From NCBI GenBank assembly GCA_936432065.2, contig OW386293.2, positions 18,984,234 through 19,048,233 of the forward strand: a DNA stretch of 64,000 bases, given 5' to 3'. Under the pieces are notes generated by a model. That model had not been told where the DNA came from. It worked only from the letters and a program-made list of their open reading frames with translations, and ran no database searches. This document shows positions 23,441 to 34,690 of this stretch, piece after piece (position 1 is the first letter of the stretch; every line of letters starts with the position of its first letter). The stretch is from Rutpela maculata (lineage: Eukaryota > Arthropoda > Insecta > Coleoptera > Cerambycidae). A program made the translations under genes and the position numbers.

Positions 23441-23744
23441 CAACCAATAAAATAATCTTTCTGCTTCCTCGCAAATATGAAATACTTTTAGAGCACCCAG
23501 TTATTGAGACCGATAGGTCTGATATTCTTTCTTTTAAAGATATTCGAAAGACAACAGCAGCCTACAAAAGAAAGAGGTTCCAACACCAATTTACTCCAAT
23601 CAATAGTCGGGGAAACAGTTAGGAAATATTGGAAAATGGCCCTTTATCAAATCGTAATCACAATTGACAAGGCACTAGGTCAGAAAGCATTTACGAAATT
23701 TCTGACTATCTATCGAAAAAGTTAAGTGGATAGGTTTTAGGTTT
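23441..23744. other. No gene seen
   Basis: Two short overlapping frames (23431-23622, 23504-23725) show no recognised domain and no clear codon bias. Confidence 0.4.
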
Positions 23745-24115
23745 TAACCTGCTTCGCATTCGACCCGGTCCCCCTTTCTTCGTCGGTAATTTCCCACTCC
23801 CGTCTAATCCAAGTCCTCCCTCTATCCATCTCATTCTAGGCCGCCCTTGCCCTTCTGCTCTGGGGCTTCTACTGCAACTCAAGCTCCTTCGTCTGCCCTA
23901 ATCACTTGTCTTAACCACAGTTGTAACTTCGACTTTATGTATCTTAAAATATCCGCTCTTCCTTAATCTATTTCGAAGTTCATCATTCTTTTCCTCCCTT
24001 GTTCCTTACGTATCAGGTCAAATATTTTGGAAAAAATGCACTTAGTGACTCTTTATCATTCTTTGTTAATATTCATGTTTCGCACCCATATATTACGGTA
24101 GTAACTTATGAGTGC
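23745..24115 (-). pseudogene. Non-LTR (RTE-like) reverse transcriptase C-terminal fragment
   Basis: Minus-strand reading in shifting frames gives a YMGAKHE block where YGSETW is usual, then a fragment around LRNRLRKSGYF, and GQGRPRMRWIEG. This is the typical C-terminal signature of RTE/CR1-like endonuclease-reverse transcriptases found throughout insects. Frames are broken by stops and indels. The DNA transposon at 24130 is inserted at its upstream end. Confidence 0.65.
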
Positions 24116-24558
24116 GTGGTGTGTTGCATTAAGGCGGTCCTTATTTATACCTGAGGGAAAAAATACTTTCGAATTTAGTTTGGGTCCTTCCCACAATGGT
24201 TTCAATTGCTAAAAAAATAATGTGGGTGAAATCTAAGCGAAATAGGATACGGGGAAGACGTGCCATCCACCACCTCTAGATTTAATATTTCTTGAAATTC
24301 CCCACATTGTTATATTTAGTTTTTCTAAGTAAACAATAGATAGAATAGATGAAGATAAATTTATACTAGTTTAGGAAGAGGAAAGCGAATTCTAAACACT
24401 TGAAAATATTGACATTAAAATTCCTTAATAGGTGGTCGCCCGCAAGGCCCTACTTTTAAGATCTATTTCCTCGAATTTTGTCTCTGCAGTAGGGTTGAGT
24501 TTCTACCTGTACGGGATAAACTTTAATTCCCACTGTAATTTTAGCCGACCCGTATGTC

Positions 24559-25165
24559 AATAAGTGCGTCAAAGCATTTCAGTACCTCATTATCAGTGAA
24601 AAGAGCAGCACGAAGCACAATGTCCCGCCAAATTAATTTGCGTGGTCGTGGTAGTGTTTATTTGCTCGGTAATTTTTCAAACGAGATTACTGGAAGTAAA
24701 CTGCCTTCTAATAAACAAGTTTTGAGTGTAGTTTTTTTTAACTTAAGAGAAGTGAAACTGAATTTACGTGAAAGTGCCAGACTTGTATTATAAGAAGTTG
24801 TGATTTTCTGAGAAAAGCCGAGAATTCCCACTAGAAAACAAAACCACTGTATTGATAAGCTAGAATCTTTGTATAAAGAATGGAGGACGCTTCAAAGAAG
24901 CAGACGAACTTTCAAAAACAGAAAGAGGCAAATTTTGTAGCAAAGTTTGATGACCTCTTCGACATCATAGCCCTCGAAAACGCACTTGAGACGATGACTA
25001 TCGAGGAAGATAGGCAATTTTTAGTTCGACAACGGGAAAAAGGCCGACCAGGATTTATGTACGGTATTGATTACGAATTAGAAGGCAGAGAAAGAAGAGC
25101 TGAACAACGAGCACGCGAAGCTTCAGAAAGATGAGAACGCAAGATACGAAAACTTGAAGAAGCAA
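24559..25165 (+). pseudogene. Transposon K protein, first coding exon
   Basis: The N-terminal part reads RGSVYLLGNFSNEITG, SKLPSNKQVLSVVFFNLREV and LNLRESARLVL (24650-24793). A frameshift follows, then the block EKPRIPTRK and later IEEDRQFLVRQREKGRPGF (about 25000-25050) in another frame, ending in a basic, Glu-rich coiled stretch. I recognise this arrangement (LPS..QVL, ESARLV, ARIPTR, IEED..FL..QR) from hypothetical proteins repeated across insect genomes. A splice donor CAA|GTAAGT lies at 25165/25166. The upstream ATG at 24620 is the likeliest start. Function is inferred as a transposase or accessory protein. Confidence 0.65.
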
Positions 25166-25187
25166 GTAAGTACCAAAATTAGTAGTA

Positions 25188-26121
25188 TAAAGTGTGGCCC
25201 ATTTCAAGTGGGAACATCTTCGTAACTCAGTTATTGGTCATCCAATTTCAACCAAATTTGGATCAGTACCAAAGATCTTTAATATTCCTTTTTCACTAAA
25301 ACGAAACTTATTTCAGTCAGTGGAGTGCATTTTTATTAAGAAAACAGGGTCGATTTTTCGAGAAACCAATTAGGCATTTTTTTTGTTAAGAAACTAATGC
25401 AATATTATTGATCAGCATGCTATAGAACCCCTATATTCAGATTTTAACATTTTGATTTTTGGTTTTTAAATTACGGCCCACTTAAAATTGCCTATTTTAT
25501 ACATTAACTAATCAATAAATTGGTAACGAATCTTTTTTCGAAAGAAAGCCATTCTTTATTTTCTCTTTAAATTCATTTTTTCTACCCCCCCATATCATCG
25601 ATATTTTCAAATTCGGTAATCCTTAATGCCCGAATAATTTGCAGGTCTGATGACCCAAAATTTTTTAATGAAAATTCTTGGCTTTAAAAGTTTGAAAATT
25701 TCAATAATATGGCATAATAGAAAAAGTGAATTTAAAGAGAAAATGAAAAGTGACTTTTTTTCCGAAAAAAATTTCTTTACCAATTTATTGATTATTTAAT
25801 GTTTAAAATAGGTCATTTTAAGGGGACCGTAATTCGAAAACCAAAAACCAAAATGTTGTTATATTCTGGATATAGCGGTTCTGCAACATGCTGATCAATA
25901 ATATTGCATTAGTTTTTCAACAAAAAATTGCCTAATATGATTTCTCGAAAAATCCACACTTTTTTCTTAACAAAAATGCACACCACTGACTGAAATAAGT
26001 TTTGTTTTACTAAAAAAATAAATATTAAAGATTTTTGTTACCGCTCCAAATTTGGTTGATATTGGATGACCAATAACTGAGTTACGATGGTGTTTCCACT
26101 TGAAATGGGTTACAATGTATT
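25188..26121. repeat. Palindromic element N, about 930 bp
   Basis: Outer ends contain CCCATTTCAAGTGG and inverted CCACTTGAAATGGG. The match extends inward about 430 bp per arm, for example TTATTGGTCATCCAATTTCA against TGGATGACCAATAACTGAG near 26070. It lies wholly in the putative intron of transposon K. A single arm of the same family occurs at 57680-58012. Confidence 0.85.
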
Positions 26122-26138
26122 ATTTCATAAAACTGCTT

Positions 26139-27648
26139 ATAGTCCAGTCAATGAAAGAGTTGTAGAGAACATTTTGGAGGGGAGAATTTTTCTCTTTAGG
26201 AATGTGTTGGGAGTAGTCGGAAGGTAAACATACTAAAAGTCCCCGCCCCTAGCCCCGCCGCTTCAGGGGGAGAGGGGGGTGGAAAGGTTCCTTTTTTCGA
26301 TTCTTCGCTTATAACTCGGAAACGATGCGTCGTACGACAAAAAGTAATCTATGCAAAATTAAACGTAATTAAATTTCCCACAAGAATGTTTATATTCATT
26401 TTCTTCCTATGTGTTATATTTTACGAGATATTCGGCAGCGAAAATCGATAATTAATAAAAAAAAATCAATTGTGTACCTTGAATATTTCTATCAAAGCGG
26501 TTTACCGTGGTGTGCTAATAAATCACAGTCACAAAACAATCTTAATTTTACAACACTGGACGTATTTACTAACGTAATATTTTGTAGAAATCTAGACATT
26601 TCCTTAAATATACAGTGTGACTCACTTAAAATGAAGATACCCTTATAACTTTTTCATTTTGTTTCCGATTTTAATCAAATTTTACTCAAGTATAGAACAA
26701 ATCAGGATCTACTTATGACCAGAAAATCATTCACCTGCTATAAAGGCAAAGCTACCTACGGTACCAAAATATGAGGAAAGAGATTAAAATTCATATTTAT
26801 TTTTAATCTTACGAACGACGAATTTTACGTAGCCACCATAAATTGCGGAAACTGAGGACCCCCTTTGCCAGATGAGCTTATGTGTTAGATATCCCCCATC
26901 AATAACCAAATCAAATTTTGGTGTATGTACGTTTGTGGCGCCGATCGGATGCATTTTTTAGAATTTCTAACATTCAAAATGTTTTATTTTTTTTCAGCAT
27001 ATTTTGGTACACTTACCGCAGGTGACTTTGCCTTTATAGTAGGTGAATGATTTTCTGGTCATAAGTAGATCCTAATTTATTCTATACTTGAGTAAAATTT
27101 GATTCAAATCGGAAACAAAATGAAAAAGTTATAAGGGTATCTTCATTTTAAGTGAGTCACACTGTATATTTAAGGAAATGTATAAATTTCGACAAAATAT
27201 TACGTTAGTAAATACGTCCAGTGTTGTAAAATAAAGTTTGTTTTGTGACTGTGATTTATTAGCAGACCACGGTAAACCGCTTTGATAGAAATATACAAGG
27301 CACATAATTGATTTTTTTTATTAATTATCGATTTTCGCTGGCGAATATCTCGTAAACTATAACACATAGGACGAAAATGAATATAAACATTCTTGTGGGA
27401 AATTTAATTATGTTTAATTTTGCATAGATTACCTTTTCCCATACGACGCATCGTTTCCGAGTTAAAGCGAAGAATCGAAAAAGAGGGACCTTTCCACCCC
27501 CCTCCCCCCTGAAGCGGCTGGGCTAGGGGTGGGGACTTTTAGTATGTTTACCTCCTGACTACCCCCAACACATCCCTGAAGAGAAAAATTCTCCCCTCCA
27601 AAATGTTCTCTACAATCCCCTTTTGGGCATTCATTGATTGGACTATTA
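26139..27648. repeat. Palindromic element F, split at its centre by G
   Basis: The arms are 26139-26611 and 27167-27648, about 475 bp each. Ends read TAGTCCAGTCAATGA and, inverted, TAGTCCAATCAATGA; inner ends read ACATTTCCTTAAATA and TATTTAAGGAAATGT. Arms include the G/C-rich tracts near 26250 and 27500. No ORF of interest. Confidence 0.85.
26614..27164. mobile_element. Element G, 551 bp, long TIRs, TA duplication
   Basis: TIRs start CAGTGTGACTCACTTAAAAT and run about 160 bp with few mismatches. TA duplications at 26612-26613 and 27165-27166. The unique central part is about 26780-26995. It sits precisely at the centre of palindrome F. Non-autonomous; TA target suggests Tc1/mariner. Confidence 0.85.
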
Positions 27649-27709
27649 GGGTTTTTGTGATTATTATTTCAATGTTATATATGAGTTTAATGTATTTATT
27701 TCATCTTAG

Positions 27710-29120
27710 AGCAAACCGTCCAAATGACGACATCTTCAAGCAGCAGTGAAAGTCCTCGTGCTTCGAGTTCAACACAAGAAACTCAAGATGATGCTTCAAA
27801 ATATATGACGCAATCGGAACCCGAACCTGAAGTACCTGGGCCATCGCAACCTCCATCTGAACCTGGAGTACCAGGGTCATCGCAACCCAAGAAGAAGAGA
27901 GCACGCCGTGAAATAATCACCCCAAAATTGGTTGCAGTGTTCGATTAATGTAGAATTAGTAACGGAGACGAGGTTCATATTTTATTCGCGGCTGTGGAGG
28001 CCTTTGGGCAAGATGTGCAAAATTTAATAATAAAGAAATCCTCTATTCGGCGCTGTAGAAAAAAACTACGTAAAAAGCGGGCTGGCATTCTTAAAACCCA
28101 ATCAGACAATCTGAATTACAAGCGGTTGTGGTCCATTGGGATGGAAAAATGCTTCCCGCAATGACGGGTAAGGAGACTGTTAATAGACTTCCTGTTATTG
28201 TTACGAGTGGAGATTCTGAGCAAATACTCGGAGTATCTGCATTACAAGCTGGAACCGGAAAGGAGCAGGCATCCGCTGTTTATGAGGTGCTTGAGGCATT
28301 TTAAAAACTGTTAAAGAGCTATGCTTCGACACAACTGCAACAAATACAGGATGATTAAAAGGAACCTGCATTTTATTGGAGCAGCTTCCCATTGACAGAT
28401 GAAGAGAGAAGAAGTCTTTCAGATATATGTATTTTTGTCGTGAACGTTTATATTGAAGCTTGGTTCTGCGCGCCACTTGCCACCGAAGCGCCTTATCAGG
28501 ACCTACGCTTTTTAAAGAAGCTTTACGACTATAAGGCCGTTGATCCGATATCCAGTGTTGCGTTGAAAAAATTTCATAAGCATTTATGTGACTTAGTCCA
28601 GAAGCAGTTGCCTTCGCATTCTTTGATTCAAAATTGTCAGAGGAATCCAAAGTGAAAATGGTTGAAGCCCTAGATGAGAAAGAGGATCTGGAAGAAGAAA
28701 CATTGGATGTGGAAGAAGAATCGTCGGATGTGGAAGAAAAGCCATTAGATGTAGAAGAAGAATCATCATATAGTAAAAGTATCAAGCGAATAGAGATAGG
28801 GGAAAATGAAATTCCAAAGTTTGTGGAGAACACATTTATTGAAACCCGAAAGTTTTTCAAACGATTTCACGATTTCACATAAATGACGACTTTCTTGAAA
28901 CGCACCCTTCAACTTGGTAGTTTTAACAAAGGGTTGGATATTGTTAAAAAAAATCAAAGTTGTCAATGATACAGCAGAGCGGGGTGTTGAGTTAATGACA
29001 GATTACAATAATGTAATAACAAAAGATGAGGAACAAAAACAATTCGTCTTGCAAGTTGCAAAAGATTACAGAACACGATTTCCCGATTTTAAAAAGGAGA
29101 CCTTATCCCAAAAATTATAA
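27710..29120 (+). pseudogene. Transposon K protein, second exon
   Basis: A splice acceptor (TTATTTCATCTTAG) ends at 27709. The frame from 27724 starts in a Ser/Thr/Pro-rich region with a nuclear-localisation-like KKKRARRE. After a TAA at 27946 the same frame continues (NGDEVHILFAAVEAFGQDV), then shifts to VVHWDGKMLPAMTGKE, LGVSALQAGTGKEQASAVYE and LCFDTTATNTG. HWDG and CFDTT carry candidate metal-binding Asp residues. After a deletion, C-terminal blocks WFCAPLATEAPYQDLRFLKK, an acidic Glu repeat (28650-28760) and NDTAERGVELMTDYNN follow. At least four breaks make it non-functional. Confidence 0.7.
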
Positions 29121-29540
29121 TCAAATTAACGACTTTTCATAAATAAAATGATTTTTTAAGTATGTATATTATTTATTTTCAGTCACTACTAACTCAATTG
29201 TCAGTAGCAAGCTTTGAAAAAGTAAATATCGAAATTTATTAGAATCTCCCAGAATCAAGGGTTGGGTGGCACGTTTTCTAGTTATCCGATTGAGTTCAGA
29301 TTTTGCACAGAACATTTTATTAAGTATTGAAACCAATCTAGGGGGTGGCCCGCAAAAAAACATAAAGTCGAAAAATAAGGACCGCCTTAGTGTTGCATGT
29401 TAATAAAAGCTATAAATTTGCAATTTATAAAGTCATAATAAGGTGCCAGTTGGTCATATTATGAGATTATAGATCCTAAGTTTACAGCTTGTATTAAGCA
29501 TGCTGCTGGATATTAGTCCCTTATATGTATGATAGCACCG

Positions 29541-29754
29541 TGGACTAACTCACTCGCCCAGATTCTTTTAAGTTGCTCATTTTCTCAAGTAACCAAGGAT
29601 ATTATAAAAACAAGAAAGAAGAATAATATTATTATAAAAAATATCAAATGTAAATTTGAAATGAAATGAAATTATTTATTTATTTAATATATACTTTTAA
29701 ATCTGTACCTGAGAATTTATTTTAATGAATAATACTTATAGTAAATCCACTGTA
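29541..29754 (+). repeat. 5' LTR of element 3
   Basis: About 214 bp, containing CCCAGATTCTTTTAAGTTGC, shared with the 3' LTR. It ends ATCCACTGTA three bases before the primer site. Confidence 0.8.
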
Positions 29755-30274
29755 AATTGGCGACCCCGACTTCAGAGGACTATTAATTGATAATCTCGAC
29801 TTCTAAGAACTATAGATTGGTAATTTAAACTGCATCTACGACCCCGGATTAGTAACACATAATCCAAAAATTCAACATAATATCCTTATTAATACGATCA
29901 AGCTCTATAGAAATTGGATATAGCTTTGGATTTGGTTTTATTAAATATTCTTCACCTGACAATGCAGCGAAAACTATTGAAATATTTAATGGATTTAAAG
30001 GATGGATTTAAAGCAGTCATGCGCTTAAACAAATGGCTAAGAATTAGGAATTATGGAATAAATTGTTAAATGTCCTTAACATAATCCTTCATTTAGAAGA
30101 CCCTCAATCAATCATTCAAACTAACTGTGCCTTTTTGAAACAAATATTGAATTTTGTCCTCTCCTCTAAGTCGAAGATAATTCCAAAATCTCCTATTGAA
30201 GCTTTATTAAGATTGTGCGGTAAGTGAGTTGTTTTTAATATTCCTACGTTGATAGAAAGAAAAATATTTTAATA
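29755..30274 (+). other. Untranslated leader of element 3
   Basis: Begins with primer site 29758-29775. The phrase ACCCCGACTTC is partly repeated about 35 bases later (AATCTCGACTTCTAAGAACT), so the region was locally duplicated. No ORF recognised. Confidence 0.5.
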
Positions 30275-31230
30275 ATGTCACAACCAGCAGAAGATATTTT
30301 AATCGATCCTATTCCTTCACAAAGTCATTATGTCACATCTGTCAAACTGCCCCCATTTTGGGTTACAAAATCTGAAATTTGGTTCGCTCAAGTCGAATCA
30401 CAATTCGCAGTCTCTAAAATTGTCAATGATAGGAGGAAATATGACCGCTAGTTTGCCTTTAGATATTATTAATAATATTTATGACATCATAGCTAACCCT
30501 CCTGAAGGCAATTGATATATAAACTTAAAGAATATACTAATTTCTCGATTGACTTCCAGTGAGAAGTGCCTCAATTATTTGCTCTCTGGTTCGTAAATGG
30601 GGACCTCAAACCATCGGATTTTTAACGATCAATGTTGAGTATTGCTGGGGACTCCCATGTTGTGAGCCAAGAACTGTTAATTAAATTGTGGAAGAGACGG
30701 TTACCCCAAACCATTTATATTGCTATTACAGCCTCAGGCAAGACAGATATAAAGGATATAACTGATATCGCAGATCGTACCTATTTGTGAGTCATGTCAA
30801 GATACAATGTTAGCATCTGTACATTCCCAAAATTCGATACAAACTCCATTCTCTCCATTTAATGCTGAACCTGTTCCTACTATATCTTATTTGGTAACTT
30901 CATTCAAAAATTTTGCAACTAATTTTCAAGTTTTACAACAAGAAGTTTTTGGATCGCAACTTCATTCAATACAATCTCAAATTGCTTCAAGAACTGTTGA
31001 TTCTCCTGCCTCCACATCATTTTGTAACAATTGTCAATCTCGAGGCGATTCTAGACCTAGAACTCGTTCTTTTAATCAAGGTAATTCCCTTAATAGATAC
31101 GATTGTACAAATAATACAACTTGTTACTGGCACCAGCTTTATAAAGATAAAGCTCACCGATGTGGAGGCACCTGGTGTATTCACAATAAAAGTTTTAAAG
31201 GTCCACAATGGCTTCATGTTGATAATATTT
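30275..31230 (+). pseudogene. Gag of element 3
   Basis: The start ATG at 30275 gives a short frame ending in VTSVKLPPFWVTKSEIWFAQ and VESQF, the conserved opening of many insect Gypsy Gag proteins. Frames shift at about 30440 and 30600. The 30807 frame carries a Gln/Ser-rich segment and a zinc-binding motif CYWHQLYKDKAHRCGGTWC (C-X2-H-X8-C-X4-C), the CHCC form typical of CsRn1-type Gag instead of a CCHC knuckle. Decayed. Confidence 0.75.
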
Positions 31231-31640
31231 TAACACCTGACTTTAACATGTCTGACAGCAAACGTTGCCTTTTTATTTATGACAGATCAAATAATTTGCG
31301 TTTCCTCATGGACACTGGAGCTGATTTGTCAGTTATACCACGTAATGTTTTTACAGATTTAAATAGAAATCTTGACACAGTTTTAATCGCAGCTAATGAT
31401 TCTACTTTATATACGTACGGAAAAAAAAATATTAAGAGTCAATTTAAACCTACGAAGAATTTTTCCCCTTGTTTTTAATATAGCTGACATTTCAATTCCA
31501 ATCGTTGGAGCTGATTTTTTATCTCATTTTGGGTTAGTAGTCGATGTAAGAAAGGCACGCTTAATTGATAATATTACTAGTTTATCAATAAATTGTTTTA
31601 TTAAAAATAGTCCTTTAGACTCTTTTAAATGATGTCCTTT
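31231..31640 (+). pseudogene. Protease of element 3
   Basis: In frame with the Gag end is RFLMDTGADLSVIP, an aspartic protease active site (about 31300-31345). A frameshift near 31430 leads to FPLVFNIADISIPIVGADFL, the second conserved half (about 31470-31530). The domain is recognisable but split. Confidence 0.8.
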
Positions 31641-31649
31641 AACGAATGA

Positions 31650-33035
31650 GTACAACAAATTGCTTTTACAGTTTCCTAACTTATGTAGTTTTCCAAATTA
31701 TAATTTACCGGTAAAACATTCAGTTGTACATCATATTGTCACAGAAAGACATTTACCTTTTTCTCGTCCGCGTAGATTGGACAATATGAAATTTAAAATA
31801 GTTCAAGATGAATTTAACCAAATGGTAGAGTTAGGTATATGCAAACCTTCGTCTTGTTTCGTATCTTCACTTCTTCATATGGTAGCTAAAAAAGAGCCCA
31901 ATGACCGTGCGGAGATTATCGACAATTAAATACTGTTACTGTACCTGATAGGTATCTACTACCGCATCTACATGATTTCAACTCTCCTTTATTTGGCTCT
32001 ACTATTGTTTCAAAAATAGATTTAATTAGAGCTTATCATCAAATACCAGTCGCAGAGAGTGATATTTTCAAAACAGCAATTACTGCATCTTTTGGTTTAT
32101 TCGAATTTTATCTGATGCCATTCGGCCTGCGTAATGCTGGGCAAACCTTCCAGAGATTTATGGATGAAGTCCTTACCGGTTTGCCTTTCGTCTTCGTTTA
32201 TTTGGACGATATCTTAGTTGCAAGTAATTCAACTGTGCAACATTTAGAACAATTAGAACTTGTTTTCGAACAGTTAAATCAATATGGTATAAATATTAAA
32301 CCGTCAAAATGTATTTTTCGATCTTTAACTTTTTTAGAACATCATATTTCTTCACAAGGTATATTACCTTCTTCTGAAACAGTTGATGCCATCAATAATT
32401 TCCCCTTACCAACTACACTTAAGCAACCTCAACGTTTTATAGGTATGGTAAACTTTTATCATCGTTTCGTACCTAATTTCGCTGAAATCTTAGTTCCTTT
32501 ACATTGTTTCTGTACAAATTTATCGCATAATAAAATTGCGGAAATAGATGATTTTCCTATTGACTGTATGGATAGTTTTTTAAAAGCCAAAAGCGCTATT
32601 GTCGATGCAATTATTTTAGTTCATCCTTGTTGTAATGATGATACATTCTTATCACTTGCAGTAGATTGTTCAAATGTTTCTATGGGAGCAGTTTTAGAGC
32701 AACGAGATAGCAAAGAAATGCTTACTCCTTTAGCTTTCTTTTCGCATAAACTTACCATAGCTCAAACTAAATATTCGACCTTTGATAAAGAGCTTTTATT
32801 CTTATATTCTGCTATTAAGCGTTTTAAGCGTTTTAAACATTTACTTGAAGGTCGTAAATCTATGTGTTTTACCGACCATAAGCCTTTGATCAATGCTTTA
32901 TTCATGAAAGAATCTCCGAGACAAATACGTCATTTGAAATATATTGCTCAATTTTCTTGTGAAATTAAACATATTAAAGGAAATGAAAATGTCATAGCAG
33001 ATACCTCATCACGTATTTATGACATATTTCTTTAG
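31650..33035 (+). pseudogene. Reverse transcriptase and RNase H of element 3
   Basis: The RT start is in the 31660 frame (HHIVTERHLPFSRPRRL, LGICKPSSCFVSSLLHMVAK). After a frameshift at about 31925 comes STIVSKIDLIRAYHQIPV, then FYLMPFGLRNAGQTFQRFMD and the intact active site FVFVYLDDILVAS. From 32115 one 306-codon frame covers thumb and RNase H (LAVDCSNVSMGAVLEQ, STFDKELLFLYSAIKRFK, TDHKPLINALF, and ENVIADTSSRI where ALSR is usual). The catalytic YLDD is preserved. The element copy is nevertheless inactive because of frame breaks. Confidence 0.88.
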
Positions 33036-33039
33036 AGCA

Positions 33040-34090
33040 TAGTATTTCACCGATTCAGACACTTATTGTCCAATCAATCTTCAAATTCTAAACATACTTG
33101 TGGAAAGAATTAAAATTCCAAATTTGAATGAATTTATTTGGTGTGATATTTCCGGTCCCAAGCTACGACCTTCCGTTCCAATTATTTACAGAAGAACAAT
33201 ATTTGATATATTTCATGGTCTATCTCATCCTAATAACTATTTTTGACCGAAAACATCTACTGACTGCAATATATGGGTCAAGCCGTGCGTTAACTGTCAG
33301 ACTTGTAAAGTCACACGTCACATTAGAAGCCCGATAGGAAATTTCGAAATCCCTAAATGCAGATTCGATCATATACATATGAATTTAGTAGGACCATTAC
33401 CTCCTTCCAAAGGTTGTTCTTACATGCTTACAGTAACGTTTTCCCAGATGGCCAGAGGCTTATCCTCTGCGTGATATAACATCAGAAACTGTAGCATGCA
33501 CATTATTTGAAAATTTTGTATGCCGCTTCGGTGTTCCTTCCAAATTATTTAGCAAATTTTAATAATTTTTGGGTTTCCATAGAATCCGTACCACTACTTA
33601 AAGCTGCATTAACAGCTATGGCTAATACATCACATAGGGTAGACGAACTTCCAATTGTATTATTAGCTTTCAGAACGACTCCCAAAGAAGTTTTGCAATG
33701 CTCTTCTGCCGAACTAATGTATGGTCAAACTCTACTGTTACCTGGCGAATTTTTCATTAAGTCATATGATACACCAGACATGCCTCTATTTATTGACAAA
33801 TTACGTAATTACTTTAATAATTTAAAATATTTTTCCCCAGTTTCTCATGTTAATTATAAAACATTTGTTAATCCTGAGATTTTCAAATGTGACTTTATAT
33901 TTGTTCGTACAGAATGTTTTAAACGTACCTTTACTCCTTTGTATGAGGGTCCATTTAAAGTTTTATCCCGTACAGACAAGTTGAACTTTTAATAAAAGAA
34001 ATAAAGTTGTAACTGTCAATGTTGACAGAGTTAAACCTGCCATTTTGTTGATTGACAGATGTGATCTTCCGCCAACTCATTTTAAGTAGG
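33040..34090 (+). pseudogene. Integrase of element 3
   Basis: Broken into several frames. Zinc-finger end CVNCQTCKVTRH at about 33283-33320. Core block FDHIHMNLVGPLPPSKGC at 33365-33420 has Asn where the minus-strand relative has the first catalytic Asp. The segment holding the second Asp and catalytic Glu is deleted at about 33540-33590. The 33507 frame continues with LLKAALTAMANTS, LPIVLLAFRTTPKEVLQCSS and the C-terminal YEGPFKVLSRTDK. No function possible. Confidence 0.82.
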
Positions 34091-34150
34091 TACGCTTTGC
34101 AATCGATGCTTTGATTGATTAATTGTTCTTTTTGTTAACGGGGGAGTGTG

Positions 34151-34360
34151 TGTAGCAACTCACTCTCCCAGATTCTTTTAAGTTGCTCATTTTATCAAGT
34201 ATATTAGAAAAACAAAAAAAGAAGAATAATATTATTATAAAAAAGATTAAATGTTACATATTTGAAATGAAAGGAAATTATTTATATATTCAATATATCC
34301 TTTTAAATTCCTACCGGAGAATTTATTTTAATGAATAATATTTATACTGAATCCACTATA
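34151..34360 (+). repeat. 3' LTR of element 3
   Basis: Starts TGTAGCAACTCAC just after the purine tract. It matches 29541-29754 with numerous substitutions, indicating an old insertion. Confidence 0.8.
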
Positions 34361-34690
34361 CACCCATTACTGCTCATTATTCTGGATTTTGACTGTGTTG
34401 CTGTTAGTATTGTTACGCCTATTATACCTGGTGGCAAGTTAGCAAGTTTTAGCAGGTTCCCCATTAAGAGTACTTTGTCACGTGGGGCAAATTAAGTATT
34501 CAAATCTATATAATTAAATTAATATGTGGGGGAGTTTTACACCGCAGTGATTACAGTTTTGTCAATTAGTTGTATAGAAATATTTTCGATGTTCGTATAT
34601 TTTTTACTGACATATGAGGTGTATTTTTCATACATCAGAACAGTGCCAGAGGTTTAAAAATGCAGCGAAGCTATATTCGGAATGTTTCAG
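34361..34690. other. Probable host intron sequence
   Basis: Short unique-looking stretch between the CsRn1-like element and the DEG/ENaC exon, ending in acceptor GGAATGTTTCAG (34679-34690). Nothing else seen. Confidence 0.5.

Larger units (their letters stand above)
24130..29389 (+). mobile_element. Decayed DNA transposon K, 5.26 kb, 9-bp target duplication
   Basis: Terminal inverted repeats TAAGGCGGTCCTTATTT (24130-24146) and its exact complement (29373-29389) are flanked by GTGTTGCAT on both sides (24121-24129, 29390-29398), a perfect 9-bp duplication (8 bp cannot be fully excluded). It encodes a two-exon protein related to a large class of uncharacterised insect transposon proteins. Three palindromic elements (N, F and G) sit in its intron and account for about 2.4 kb. 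TSD length recalls hAT (8) or MULE (9) elements, but I do not recognise the superfamily. Confidence 0.85.
29541..34360 (+). mobile_element. CsRn1-like Ty3/Gypsy element 3, decayed
   Basis: LTRs at 29541-29754 and 34151-34360 (TG...TA, about 85 percent alike by eye), flanked by CACCG and CACCC. A primer site starting TGGCGACCCCGAC (29758) resembles the tRNA-Trp type. Order: gag, protease, RT-RNase H, integrase, then a polypurine tract GGGGGAG at 34140. The CHCC-type Gag motif and primer point to the CsRn1 clade. The coding region has many frameshifts and an integrase deletion. Confidence 0.85.

Noticed and set aside
28201..28860. 219-codon minus-strand ORF
   Set aside because: Antisense of transposon K exon 2; Ser-rich run is the complement of the acidic Glu repeat.
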